The translations under genes were made by a program, and so were the position numbers. A stretch of DNA of 64,000 bases, from assembly GCF_900111275.1 (NCBI RefSeq), contig NZ_FOGR01000002.1:124001-188000 (forward strand), written 5' to 3'. The DNA comes from Rhizobium sp. NFR03 (GTDB taxonomy: Bacteria > Pseudomonadota > Alphaproteobacteria > Rhizobiales > Rhizobiaceae). Within the stretch, counting starts at the first letter, position 1, and every line of letters starts with the position of its first letter. Positions 18,709 to 27,046 of the stretch are shown here, in pieces. The notes under the pieces are model-generated. The model made no database searches. It was given only the letters and a program-made list of their open reading frames with translations, and was not told where the DNA came from.

Positions 18709-19713
18709 TCAGTTGCGCCCCGGCAGCACCCGGTCCGGCGGGCGATGACCGTCGAAGAAGGTGCGGATGTTGATGATGACTTTTTCGCCCATGTCGACAC
18801 GGCTTTCGAGCGTTGCCGAACCCATATGCGGCAGCAGCACCACCTTGCCTTCGGAGGCCAGCTTGACAAGCTTCGGATTGATGGCCGGCTCGTTTTCGTA
18901 GACGTCGAGACCCGCGCCGGCGATACGACCCTCGCGCAGGCACGCGATCAGCGCTGTCTCATCCACGATGCCGCCGCGCGCGGTGTTCACGAGGTAGCTT
19001 GTGGGCTGCATCAGCTGCAGGCGGCGCGCCGAGAGCAGGTGATAGGTCGCGGGCGTCGAGGGGCAGTTGACCGACACGAAGTCCACGCGGGCGAGCATCT
19101 GGTCGAGGCTGTCCCAGTAGGTCGCCTCCAGCGATGCCTCTGTCTCCGCGCTGACGCGGTGGCGGTTGTGATAGTGGATGGAGAGGCCGAAAGCCTTGGC
19201 GCGGCGGGCAACCGCGGTGCCGATCCGCCCCATGCCGACGATGCCGATGCGCTTGCCGGAAATCCGGCGCCCGAGCATCCAGTTGGGCGACCAGCCGGCC
19301 CAGTCATGGCGGCGATCGGCGAGAATAGCAGCACCCTCCGTCAGCCGCCGGGGAACGGCGAGAATGAGCGCGAGCGTCATGTCGGCGGTGTCTTCGGTGA
19401 GCACGGCGGGCGTGTTCGTGACCGTGATGCCGCGCCGGGCGGCGGCGTCCACATCGATATGGTCGACACCGTTCGAAAAGCTCGCGATCAGCTTGAGTTT
19501 CGGCCCGGCCTGCTCGATCAGGCGAGCATCGATCCGATCGGTGACGGTGGGAACCAGCACGTCGGCATGGGCGAGGGCCGCGGCCAGCTCTTCCTGGCTG
19601 CGCGGGATATCCTCGATGTTGAGTTCGGCATCGAAGAGTTCGCGCATGCGGGTCTCGACGATGTCCGGCAGCTTGCGGGTGATGTAGACCGTCGGCCTCT
19701 GTCTCTGCGTCAT
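18709..19713 (-). CDS. D-2-hydroxyacid dehydrogenase (glyoxylate reductase type)
   Basis: A 334-residue NAD(P)-dependent D-isomer 2-hydroxyacid dehydrogenase. The Rossmann motif GIVGMGRIGTAVARRA is near residue 152. The catalytic Arg lies in NTARGGIVDE, the Glu in DVYENEP, and the His in LLPHMGSAT. These are the three active-site residues of the glyoxylate/hydroxypyruvate reductase group. The exact substrate cannot be read from sequence. The ATG at 19713 follows GGGGAG; the longer frame lacks support. A second, GhrA-like member is encoded at 38.7 kb. Confidence 0.9.
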   Translation of the reverse strand: MTQRQRPTVYITRKLPDIVETRMRELFDAELNIEDIPRSQEELAAALAHADVLVPTVTDRIDARLIEQAGPKLKLIASFSNGVDHIDVDAAARRGITVTNTPAVLTEDTADMTLALILAVPRRLTEGAAILADRRHDWAGWSPNWMLGRRISGKRIGIVGMGRIGTAVARRAKAFGLSIHYHNRHRVSAETEASLEATYWDSLDQMLARVDFVSVNCPSTPATYHLLSARRLQLMQPTSYLVNTARGGIVDETALIACLREGRIAGAGLDVYENEPAINPKLVKLASEGKVVLLPHMGSATLESRVDMGEKVIINIRTFFDGHRPPDRVLPGRN

Positions 19714-19953
19714 CGTCAAATTTCTCCCCCCGACCCCGTGGCCCATGCGGTGCACCGCGTTGACGGCTTCTTAACCAAGATGATGGATCGTATCCGCAGA
19801 GCGTTATCTAGCAGACACGCACGGGAAGACCAACACAGCCTGCCTTTCGATGCCAACGGGATGACCGTGGTTTTGAAACCATGCAGGCAGGCCTCCGGCG
19901 CTCCGCTGGCAATGCGCATTCTTGTTCGACCGGATCGGAAAACGGATTTCGCC

Positions 19954-20589
19954 ATGCGCCAGTTCCATCTCAGTGTGATCGCGCAGCCCATTTTGAAAGC
20001 GAGGGCCAGTTTGAATGCGAGGGCCAGTTTGCAAGCGAGGGGGACCGCCAGGCGCGGCCTCATGGCGGCTCTCCTGGCGGCCTTCACACTCGGTTCGCTT
20101 ACGGCCTCCGGCATTGCCGACCTCGCATGGGCGCAGGCGGCCAAGGGCGCGAGCGGCCTGCCGCTGCCGCGCTTCGTCAGCTTGAAATCGAAGAGCGTCA
20201 ATCTGCGTGTCGGCCCGAGCGTCGATTATGCCGTCTCGTGGCGCTACCTTAAGCCCGGCGTGCCGGTCGAGATCATCCAGGAATACGACAACTGGCGGCG
20301 CGTGCGCGATGCCGACGGTACGGAGGGCTGGGTCAATCAGGCGCTTCTCTCCGGTGCCCGCACGGCGCTTGCCGCCCCGTGGATGCGGGGCAAGGGGCAG
20401 GGCGTGCTGGTGAACATGCGCCGCGAGCCGCAATCCAACGCCAACATCGTCGCCCGCATCGAGCCGGGCGTGATGCTGCACATCGGCGAATGCACCGGCG
20501 AGTGGTGCAAAGCCGAAGCGCAAGGGGCGGAAGGCTGGATCGTCCAGACGGAGATCTGGGGCGCCTACCCCGGCGAGGCGTTCAAGTAG
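19954..20589 (+). CDS. Secreted SH3-domain protein
   Basis: A 211-residue exported protein. A long basic N-region is followed by a hydrophobic core (LMAALLAAFTLGSL) and a probable signal-peptidase site after LAWAQA near residue 63. The mature part has two bacterial SH3 repeats: VNLRVGPSVDYAVSWRYLKPG and VLVNMRREPQSNANIVARIEPG, each ending in a GWV or GWI strand. Such proteins usually bind cell-wall peptides. The N-region is unusual because it contains a tandem DNA repeat (19999-20041). The start could also be 19912 or 20062. The gene converges on adenosine kinase with 21 bases between. Confidence 0.75.
   Translation: MRQFHLSVIAQPILKARASLNARASLQARGTARRGLMAALLAAFTLGSLTASGIADLAWAQAAKGASGLPLPRFVSLKSKSVNLRVGPSVDYAVSWRYLKPGVPVEIIQEYDNWRRVRDADGTEGWVNQALLSGARTALAAPWMRGKGQGVLVNMRREPQSNANIVARIEPGVMLHIGECTGEWCKAEAQGAEGWIVQTEIWGAYPGEAFK
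19999..20041. repeat. 18-bp in-frame tandem repeat
   Basis: GCGAGGGCCAGTTTGAAT (19999-20016) and GCGAGGGCCAGTTTGCAA (20017-20034), plus a partial third copy. In the SH3-protein frame this encodes ARASLN-ARASLQ-ARG in the signal-peptide N-region, so copy-number changes would keep the frame. Confidence 0.85.
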
Positions 20590-20610
20590 CCGCCGTGCCG
20601 AGGTGAAACA

Positions 20611-21603
20611 TCAAAGAAGGCCTGCTTTTGCGGCGGCATTCTTCAGAGACACCATGGGGCGGGGGCCGATCTGCTCGATCACGATGCCGGCAGCCAGACT
20701 GCCGAGCTTGCCGCAGATATCGAGGGGCTTGCCTGCCGTGTAGCCGAACAGGAAGCCTGCGGCATAGAGATCGCCGGCACCCGTCGTATCCACGACGCGC
20801 GAGACCTTGGTCGCCTCGATGTTGATCCGCTCTTCGCCCCGAACGATGATCGAGCCTTCCTCGCTCAGTGTCACGGCGGCCATGCGGCAGTCGCGCGACA
20901 GCTGCGCGAGCGCGTCCGAGAAGTCCTCCGTCTCATAGAGCGCCAAGGCTTCCGCTCGGTTGGCGAAGACGATATCCACCGTGCCGCTCGTCATCAGCTC
21001 CAGGAATTCGGCCCGGTAGCGGTTGACGCAAAAACTGTCGGACAGGGTCATGGAGACCTCCCGGCCGTTTTCGTGCGCGATGCGCGCAGCATCGCGAATG
21101 GCTTCCTTGGCGCGCGGCGGATCCCAGAGATAGCCCTCGAAATAGGTGACGGCGGCATTGGCGACGACGTCAGGCTCCACGTCTTCGGGGCCGAGCTCGA
21201 CGCAGGCGCCGAGATAGGTGTTCATGGAGCGCTCGCCATCCTCGGTCACGAAGATCATGGAGCGCGCCGTCGGCGGGAATGTCTCGAGCGGCTGCGTGCG
21301 GAAATGCACACCCTGCGCCTGGATGTCGTGGGTGAAGATCTCGCCCAGCTGGTCGTTGGCGATCTTGCCGAAATAGGCAGCCTTGCCGCCAAGGCTCGCA
21401 ATGCCGGCCGCCGTATTGCCGGCGCTGCCGCCGGACGCCTCGAGCGCCGGGCCCATCCGCGAATAGAGAAGCTCGGCGCGCTCGGCGTCGATCAGGTTCA
21501 TCGCGCTCTTGATGATGCCGTTATCGGTGAGAAATCGCTCTTCACAGCGTGCGATGATATCGACGATGGCATTGCCGATCGTCAGGACGTCGAAAGTGGT
21601 CAT
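20611..21603 (-). CDS. Adenosine kinase (PfkB family)
   Basis: Phosphorylates adenosine to AMP, a nucleoside salvage reaction; the family also includes other nucleoside and sugar kinases. The 330 residues fit rhizobial members annotated as adenosine kinase. ASGGSAGNTAAGIASLGG near residue 57 is the PfkB signature 1 region. DTTGAGDLYAAGFLFG near 265 is signature 2, with the anion-hole GAGD and catalytic Asp. The start is the ATG at 21603. Divergent from the MFS gene over a 247-base region that should contain both promoters. Confidence 0.88.
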   Translation of the reverse strand: MTTFDVLTIGNAIVDIIARCEERFLTDNGIIKSAMNLIDAERAELLYSRMGPALEASGGSAGNTAAGIASLGGKAAYFGKIANDQLGEIFTHDIQAQGVHFRTQPLETFPPTARSMIFVTEDGERSMNTYLGACVELGPEDVEPDVVANAAVTYFEGYLWDPPRAKEAIRDAARIAHENGREVSMTLSDSFCVNRYRAEFLELMTSGTVDIVFANRAEALALYETEDFSDALAQLSRDCRMAAVTLSEEGSIIVRGEERINIEATKVSRVVDTTGAGDLYAAGFLFGYTAGKPLDICGKLGSLAAGIVIEQIGPRPMVSLKNAAAKAGLL

Positions 21604-21850
21604 GAACCCCGCCTGGAAAAACTCTGTGGCCGGGCTTTGGTCTTAATCGAATTCTCGCGCTTTGAAAGATCTTATCGCCTGCAATATCGCGAGCGCGTCG
21701 CTTTCCGCGTGCAAATGCCGCGTTGCGGACGGCAGGGTAAGCGTGGCATATCGATGGACTGTCCCCTTCCGAAAGCCGCTCTTTCGGTCGTGGAAGCTGC
21801 CCCCGGGAGAGGGGCCTTTGCAAAATGAGCCTGGGAAACGGAGAGCGTTC

Positions 21851-23062
21851 ATGACGGCCACCCTATCGGAGCCAGACGTGACCCCGGATCCGAATGCCAG
21901 CGGGCTTTCGGCGCGCCTGAACCTCGTTCTCGCGGCGGCCTGCGGGCTCATCGTCGCCAATCTCTATTACGCACAGCCGCTCGTCGGGCCTGTCAGTGCC
22001 TCGCTCGGCCTCTCGCCGGATGCGGCAGGGCTGATCGTCATGCTGACGCAGCTCGGATACGGCCTCGGGCTGCTGCTGATCGCGCCGCTCGGCGATCTCT
22101 TCGAAAACCGCAAGCTGATCCTCGTCATGCTCGGCCTGTCCATTCTGGCCGTGCTGTCGGCGGGCCTGCTGACGCAGGCGGTGGCCTTCCTTTCGGCGGC
22201 CTTCGCCATCGGCCTCTGCTGCGTGGCCGTCCAGATCATCGTTCCCTATGCAGCGCAGATGGTGCCGGCGCAACAGCGCGGCCGCGCGGTCGGCAACGTC
22301 ATGAGCGGCCTGATGGTCGGCATCATGCTGGCCCGGCCGGTCTCCAGCTTCATCGCGGCCTTTCTGCCGTGGCACATGGTCTTCGTGCTGTCGGCGCTCG
22401 CCATGTCCGGCCTTGCGATCCTCCTCGCCCGTGTCCTGCCACGCCGCATGCCGTCATCCCGGCTTGGCTATGGCGCGCTGATCGGCTCGCTGCCGCGGCT
22501 GTTTGCGACGCAACCCGTGCTGCGCCGGCGCGCGGCCTATCAGGGCTGCATGTTCGCGGCCTTCAGCGTCTTCTGGACGGTGACGCCGCTGCTGCTGTCG
22601 AGCCCGGCTTTCGGCCTCTCTCAGATGGGCATCGCGCTCTTTGCGCTTGCGGGTGCGGCGGGCGCGCTCGCGGCCCCCATTGCCGGGCGCCTTGCCGACA
22701 GGGGACTGAGCTTTGCGGCCACCCGCATCGCGCTTGTGGGCGGTGCCTGCGCCTTCCTCGTCACGCATCTGGCCCCGGAGGGCTCGACGGCCGCGCTCGT
22801 CGTTCTCACCCTTGCCGCCATCGGCCTCGACTTCGCGGTCTCCACCACCCTCGTTCTCGGACAGCGGGCGATCTATGTGCTGGGCGACGAGCATCGCAGC
22901 CGGCTGAACGGCCTGTTCATGGCGACGTTCTTCCTGTGCGGCGCGCTGGGCTCGGCCGCCGGCGCCTGGCTCTACGGGCATTACGGCTGGTGGGGCGCCT
23001 CGCTCCTCGGCTTCGCCCTGCCGGCCGCGGCACTGCTCTACAGCCTCACCGAGCGGCGATAA
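21851..23062 (+). CDS. MFS transporter
   Basis: A 403-residue inner-membrane carrier with about 12 hydrophobic segments. The loop after segment 2 has the MFS A-motif-like PLGDLFENRKL near residue 85. PAQQRGRAVGNVMSGLMVGIMLARP near 140 resembles the drug-efflux type. QPLVGPVSASLGLSPDAAG in the first loop resembles the YdhP/NepI-like exporters. Substrate unknown; proton-driven efflux is inferred from the family. The start at 21851 follows GGAG; the longer frame from 21662 is non-conserved. It converges on nth with three bases between the stops. Confidence 0.85.
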   Translation: MTATLSEPDVTPDPNASGLSARLNLVLAAACGLIVANLYYAQPLVGPVSASLGLSPDAAGLIVMLTQLGYGLGLLLIAPLGDLFENRKLILVMLGLSILAVLSAGLLTQAVAFLSAAFAIGLCCVAVQIIVPYAAQMVPAQQRGRAVGNVMSGLMVGIMLARPVSSFIAAFLPWHMVFVLSALAMSGLAILLARVLPRRMPSSRLGYGALIGSLPRLFATQPVLRRRAAYQGCMFAAFSVFWTVTPLLLSSPAFGLSQMGIALFALAGAAGALAAPIAGRLADRGLSFAATRIALVGGACAFLVTHLAPEGSTAALVVLTLAAIGLDFAVSTTLVLGQRAIYVLGDEHRSRLNGLFMATFFLCGALGSAAGAWLYGHYGWWGASLLGFALPAAALLYSLTERR

Positions 23063-23065
23063 GGG

Positions 23066-23872
23066 TCAGAACACCTGCGGCGGCAGCGCGACCAGCGGTG
23101 CCGGAATGGTGTTCGTCTTCTCCGCCGCCTTGCAGAGATCCGCGATGATACAGTGCTCGCATTCGGGACGGCGCGCCTTGCAGGTATAGCGCCCGTGCAG
23201 GATCAGCCAGTGATGGGCGTGGTAAAGATAGTGGTTCGGGATGACCCGGACCAGATGATCCTCGACCTCGTCCGGCGTCTTGCCCGGCGCAAGGCCGATG
23301 CGGTTGGCGATGCGGAAGATATGCGTGTCCACCGCGATCGTCGCCTGGCCGAAAGCCATGGAGAGCACCACGTTCGCCGTCTTCCGCCCGACGCCGGGAA
23401 GCTTGACCAGTTCGTCCCGGTCGCGCGGCACCTCGCCGCCGAAATCCTCGACCAGCATGCGGCTGAGCGCGATGACGTTCTTCGCTTTGTTGCGATAAAG
23501 CCCGATGGTGCGGATATGCTCGCGCACCGCATCCTCGCCGAGCGCCAGCATCTTCTCCGGCGTGTCGGCGACCGCAAACAGCGCCTTCGTCGCCTTGTTC
23601 ACACCCACATCCGTCGCCTGTGCCGACAGCGCGACGGCGACCACCAGGGTGAACGGGTTGACGTAGTTCAGCTCGCCCTTCGGCTCCGGCCGCTGCACGC
23701 AGAAGCGGCGGAAGATTTCCTCGACCTCTTCGGTCGCATAGGCGCTCTTCGGCTTGCGGGCCTTTGCCGTCGGTTTAACACTGCGCGGCTTTGCCATCGT
23801 CTCGCTTCTGCGCGGCTTTGCCGCTGGCGCGATGGCCGCAAGCTTCACGGATTTCGGTTTCGGCTCTTTCAT
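23066..23872 (-). CDS. nth: Endonuclease III
   Basis: A base-excision DNA glycosylase and AP lyase for oxidised pyrimidines. The 268 residues begin with a Lys/Pro-rich extension of about 45 residues. The catalytic domain has the helix-hairpin-helix LPGVGRKTAN near residue 157 with the Schiff-base Lys, the catalytic Asp in VDTHIFR near 179, and the 4Fe-4S motif C-x6-C-x2-C-x5-C in CKARRPECEHC...LC near 230-246. The start at 23872 follows GAGGAG. The start of the divergent DUF2244 gene is only 22 bases away. Confidence 0.96.
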   Translation of the reverse strand: MKEPKPKSVKLAAIAPAAKPRRSETMAKPRSVKPTAKARKPKSAYATEEVEEIFRRFCVQRPEPKGELNYVNPFTLVVAVALSAQATDVGVNKATKALFAVADTPEKMLALGEDAVREHIRTIGLYRNKAKNVIALSRMLVEDFGGEVPRDRDELVKLPGVGRKTANVVLSMAFGQATIAVDTHIFRIANRIGLAPGKTPDEVEDHLVRVIPNHYLYHAHHWLILHGRYTCKARRPECEHCIIADLCKAAEKTNTIPAPLVALPPQVF

Positions 23873-23894
23873 GTCTCCTCTATACTGGCGTGCC

Positions 23895-24395
23895 ATGAAC
23901 GATGGCAACGCCGACATGCGCCCCACGGACAAGCCCGTTTTCGCCGCCGAGCTGACGCCCTATCGTTCGCTCGGCGCAAAGGGCCTGCGCGTCGTCTTCC
24001 TCATCGCCGCGCTGATGAGCCTCGTTCATGTCTTCGTGTTCCTCGTCATCGGCGCTTGGCCTGTCGTGTTCTTCTTCGGACTGGATTTCATCGCTCTCTT
24101 CGGTGCCTTCTGGCTGAACAACCGCTCGTCCCGCATGCGCGAGGAGGTCAGCATTTCGAGAACGGATGTCGCCGTGCGGAAGTTCACGGCGAGCGGGCGC
24201 ATGACGGAGCATCGGTTCAATCCGTTCTGGACCCGCTTCGATGTCGCCCGTCACGACGAGATCGGCATCGTCTCCATGCATGTCCGCGACCGGCTGCGCA
24301 CGACCGATATCGGCTCCTTCCTCAATCGCGACGACCGCGAGACCTTCGCCACCGCTTTTTCCGGTGCGCTCGCGACCGTGAAGCGGCGCGGCTGA
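23895..24395 (+). CDS. DUF2244 membrane protein
   Basis: A 166-residue protein with two adjacent membrane helices (about residues 31-75: VVFLIAALMSLVHVFVFLVIG and VVFFFGLDFIALFGAFWL, each shown in part). They are followed by a soluble C-terminal domain with RTDVAVRKF and DIGSFLNRDDRETF, the DUF2244 pattern. The role is unknown. The family is common beside cytochrome oxidase or nth genes in Alphaproteobacteria. The start at 23895 leaves 22 bases to the divergent nth start, so each promoter would overlap the other gene. Confidence 0.85.
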   Translation: MNDGNADMRPTDKPVFAAELTPYRSLGAKGLRVVFLIAALMSLVHVFVFLVIGAWPVVFFFGLDFIALFGAFWLNNRSSRMREEVSISRTDVAVRKFTASGRMTEHRFNPFWTRFDVARHDEIGIVSMHVRDRLRTTDIGSFLNRDDRETFATAFSGALATVKRRG

Positions 24396-24478
24396 GATCG
24401 CAAATCGGGTGGCGGCAGCGGCGCGGACATGCTGTTGTCGGGTGGACCGCCGCTGCCGAGGCGAAAGAGGAGATGACC

Positions 24479-25351
24479 ATGACGATCATGCCGCGCCTGA
24501 CGAGCGAGATCACGCCCGAGGGCACCGATTACGAGACGGTCTGCCGCGTGGTGGAACTCCTCACCGACGATTACCGCGACCAGCCGAGCCTCGACGACAT
24601 TGCCGGGCGTCTGGGGCAATCTCCGACGCACCTCCAGCGGACGTTTACCCGCTGGGCGGGCCTCTCGCCGAAAGCCTTCCTGCAGGCGGTGACCCTCGAT
24701 CACGCCAAGCGCCTGCTCGGCACGGAAGGTCTGCCGCTTCTGGAGGCGAGCCTGGAGCTCGGCCTGTCCGGCCCCGGGCGCCTGCACGACCTGTTCGTGA
24801 CGCATGAGGCGATGTCGCCCGGCGAATGGAAGCTGCGGGGCGGGGGGCTCACCATTCGCTACGGCTTCCACCCGTCACCCTTCGGCACGGCGCTCATCAT
24901 GGTGACGGAGCGCGGACTGGCGGGCCTTGCCTTCAACGATGCGGGCAGCGAGCGGGAAAGTTTCGAGGATATGGCCGGGCGCTGGCCGAACGCGACCTAT
25001 GTCGAGGATATCACCGCCACAACGCCCTATGCCGCGCGGATCTTCGAGACAGAGCGCTGGGAGGCTGAACAGCCGCTCCGGATCGTGCTGATCGGTTCGG
25101 ATTTTCAGGTGCGGGTCTGGCAGGCCCTGCTCGACATTCCCATGGGCCGGGCCGAAACCTATTCGGCGATCGCCGGGCGTATTGGCCAGCCCAAGGCATC
25201 CCGTGCGGTCGGCGCCGCCATCGGCCGCAACCCCATCTCCTTCGTGGTGCCCTGCCACCGTGCGCTTGGCAAAGGCGGAGCGCTGACCGGTTACCACTGG
25301 GGCCTGACGCGCAAGCGCGCCATGCTCGGCTGGGAGGCGGGAAAGGTATAG
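24479..25351 (+). CDS. AraC-type HTH / methylated-DNA-protein-cysteine methyltransferase fusion (Ada-like)
   Basis: Repairs O6-alkylguanine by transferring the alkyl group to its own cysteine; the AraC part suggests it also regulates. Its 290 residues contain an N-terminal HTH (LDDIAGRLGQSPTHLQRTF near residue 38), the methyltransferase N domain, and a C-terminal domain with the acceptor VPCHRALGKGG near 258. The zinc domain of E. coli Ada, which senses phosphotriesters, is absent, so activation must differ. The ATG at 24479 is chosen because AAAGAGG at 24464-24470 is too close to the in-frame ATG at 24473. Confidence 0.9.
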   Translation: MTIMPRLTSEITPEGTDYETVCRVVELLTDDYRDQPSLDDIAGRLGQSPTHLQRTFTRWAGLSPKAFLQAVTLDHAKRLLGTEGLPLLEASLELGLSGPGRLHDLFVTHEAMSPGEWKLRGGGLTIRYGFHPSPFGTALIMVTERGLAGLAFNDAGSERESFEDMAGRWPNATYVEDITATTPYAARIFETERWEAEQPLRIVLIGSDFQVRVWQALLDIPMGRAETYSAIAGRIGQPKASRAVGAAIGRNPISFVVPCHRALGKGGALTGYHWGLTRKRAMLGWEAGKV

Positions 25352-25392
25352 GTAGGTCTTGGAGACGCTTCCGGGGCGGCCACCCGTGTTTT

Positions 25393-25498
25393 CGTCATCC
25401 TCGGGCTTGTCCCGAGGATCCGGTGAAGAGGCGTGAGTCGCCGACGGTGCGGCTCGTCTGGCCGACGGCAGATCCTCGGGACAAGCCCGAGGATGACG
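25393..25498. repeat. RIME-like palindromic repeat, copy 3
   Basis: Arms of CGTCATCCTCGGGCTTGTCC type at 25393 and its inverse ending at 25498. It sits between the convergent ada-like and gpmA genes. Confidence 0.8.
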
Positions 25499-25526
25499 GT
25501 CCTGGGGGTGCGCTTCTTCCGACCCG

Positions 25527-26162
25527 TCAGTGCGCGCCGGACATATCGCCCAGAACCTCTTTCGACGCGACGGTCGAATCGGCATTGAGCGTGTAGACCA
25601 TGGGAACGCCGGTCGCGAGGTTGAGCTTCAGGATCTCTTCCTTGGTCAGGCGGTCGAGCACCATGACCAGCGCGCGCAGCGAATTGCCGTGCGCGGCGAC
25701 GAGAACCGTCTGGCCCTTCAGGACGCGCGGCAGGATTTCCGTGAGGTAATAGGGCCAGACGCGGGCGCCCGTATCGCGCAGGCTTTCGCCGCCCGGAGGG
25801 GGCACGTCGTAGGAGCGGCGCCAGATGTGCACCTGTTCCTCGCCCCACTTGGCGCGTGCGTCGTCCTTGTTGAGGCCGGAGAGATCGCCATAGTCGCGCT
25901 CGTTGAGCGCCTGGTCGCGGATCGTCTCAAGCTCGGGCTGGCCGACGGCGTCGAGAATGATCTTCAGCGTCTTCTGCGCGCGCGTCAGGTCGGAGGTGAA
26001 GGCGATGTCGTATTTCAGGCCGGTGGCGGCGAGCGCCTTGCCGCCGGTTTCGGCTTCCTCGATACCGAGCGGCGTCAGGTCGGGGTCCTTCCAGCCGGTG
26101 AAGAGGTTCTTCAGGTTCCATTCGCTCTGGCCGTGACGCACCAGGACAAGAGTGCCGCTCAT
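25527..26162 (-). CDS. gpmA: 2,3-bisphosphoglycerate-dependent phosphoglycerate mutase
   Basis: Interconverts 3- and 2-phosphoglycerate in glycolysis. The 211 residues show the phosphohistidine motif [10 protein letters not shown] near residue 7, then [29 protein letters not shown] is near 85 and the second active-site His lies in HGNSLRALV near 160. It is shorter than E. coli GpmA (250), as is usual in rhizobia. It follows dapB on the same strand with 62 bases between. Confidence 0.95.
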   Translation of the reverse strand: MSGTLVLVRHGQSEWNLKNLFTGWKDPDLTPLGIEEAETGGKALAATGLKYDIAFTSDLTRAQKTLKIILDAVGQPELETIRDQALNERDYGDLSGLNKDDARAKWGEEQVHIWRRSYDVPPPGGESLRDTGARVWPYYLTEILPRVLKGQTVLVAAHGNSLRALVMVLDRLTKEEILKLNLATGVPMVYTLNADSTVASKEVLGDMSGAH

Positions 26163-26224
26163 GATGGTTCATTCCTCGTTATGTGTTGACGTCGGGAAAA
26201 GGCAGGGAAAGGGAGGCGAAAGGC

Positions 26225-27046
26225 TCAGGCAGCGAGCCCCAGCACGTCCAGCATCGAATAGTAACCGGGCTTCTGCGACCGCGCCCAGAGAGCAGCCGTC
26301 ACGGCGCCACGCGCAAAGATCGAGCGGTCGGTGGCGGAATGGGACAGCGTCACGCTCTCGCCTTCGCCGGCGAGGATGACGGAGTGTTCGCCGATGACCG
26401 AGCCGCCGCGCAAGGTCGCAAAGCCGATCGTGCCCTCGGGCCGTGGCCCGGTATGGCCGTCGCGCACGCGCACGGACTGGCTGTGAAGGTCTATGCCGCG
26501 GCCACGCGCGGCTGCTTCGCCCAGAAGCAGCGCCGTGCCGGACGGCGCGTCGACCTTGTGCTTGTGATGCATTTCCAGAATTTCGAGATCCCATCCGGCG
26601 GCGGGAAGCGCCCGGGCGGCCTGCTCTACGAGAACGCCCAGTAGATTGACGCCGAGGCTCATATTGCCGGACTTGACGATCCGCGCATGACGGGCGGCGG
26701 CTTCGAAACGCGCTTCGTCGGCGGCCGAGCATCCCGTCGTGCCGATGACGTGGACGATGCGGGCCTGTGCGGCGAGCCCGGAGAATTCGACGCTGGTCGC
26801 CGGTGCCGTGAAATCGAGCACGCCTTCGGCTTCGACGAAGGCGCGCAGCGGATCGTCCGTGACGAGGATGCCGGTGGGCCCGAGGCCCGCGATCTCGCCC
26901 GCGTCCCGCCCGATAAAGGCGGAGCCGGGGCGGGCGACGGCGGCCGACAGGGTAACACCCGGCATGGCATGGATCGTGCGGATGAGCGTCTGGCCCATGC
27001 GGCCCGCCGCGCCCACGACGACGAGTTTCATGTCCGTATCGCTCAT
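26225..27046 (-). CDS. dapB: 4-hydroxy-tetrahydrodipicolinate reductase
   Basis: Catalyses the NAD(P)H-dependent step to tetrahydrodipicolinate on the route to diaminopimelate and lysine. The 273 residues begin with the Rossmann motif [11 protein letters not shown] and contain [11 protein letters not shown] near 132. The family signature [16 protein letters not shown] near 160 carries the catalytic His and Lys. The ATG at 27046 overlaps the stop of the upstream ABC exporter gene by 4 bases (ATGA), so translation is probably coupled. A later in-frame ATG at 27031 is a possible alternative start. Confidence 0.95.
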   Translation of the reverse strand: MSDTDMKLVVVGAAGRMGQTLIRTIHAMPGVTLSAAVARPGSAFIGRDAGEIAGLGPTGILVTDDPLRAFVEAEGVLDFTAPATSVEFSGLAAQARIVHVIGTTGCSAADEARFEAAARHARIVKSGNMSLGVNLLGVLVEQAARALPAAGWDLEILEMHHKHKVDAPSGTALLLGEAAARGRGIDLHSQSVRVRDGHTGPRPEGTIGFATLRGGSVIGEHSVILAGEGESVTLSHSATDRSIFARGAVTAALWARSQKPGYYSMLDVLGLAA

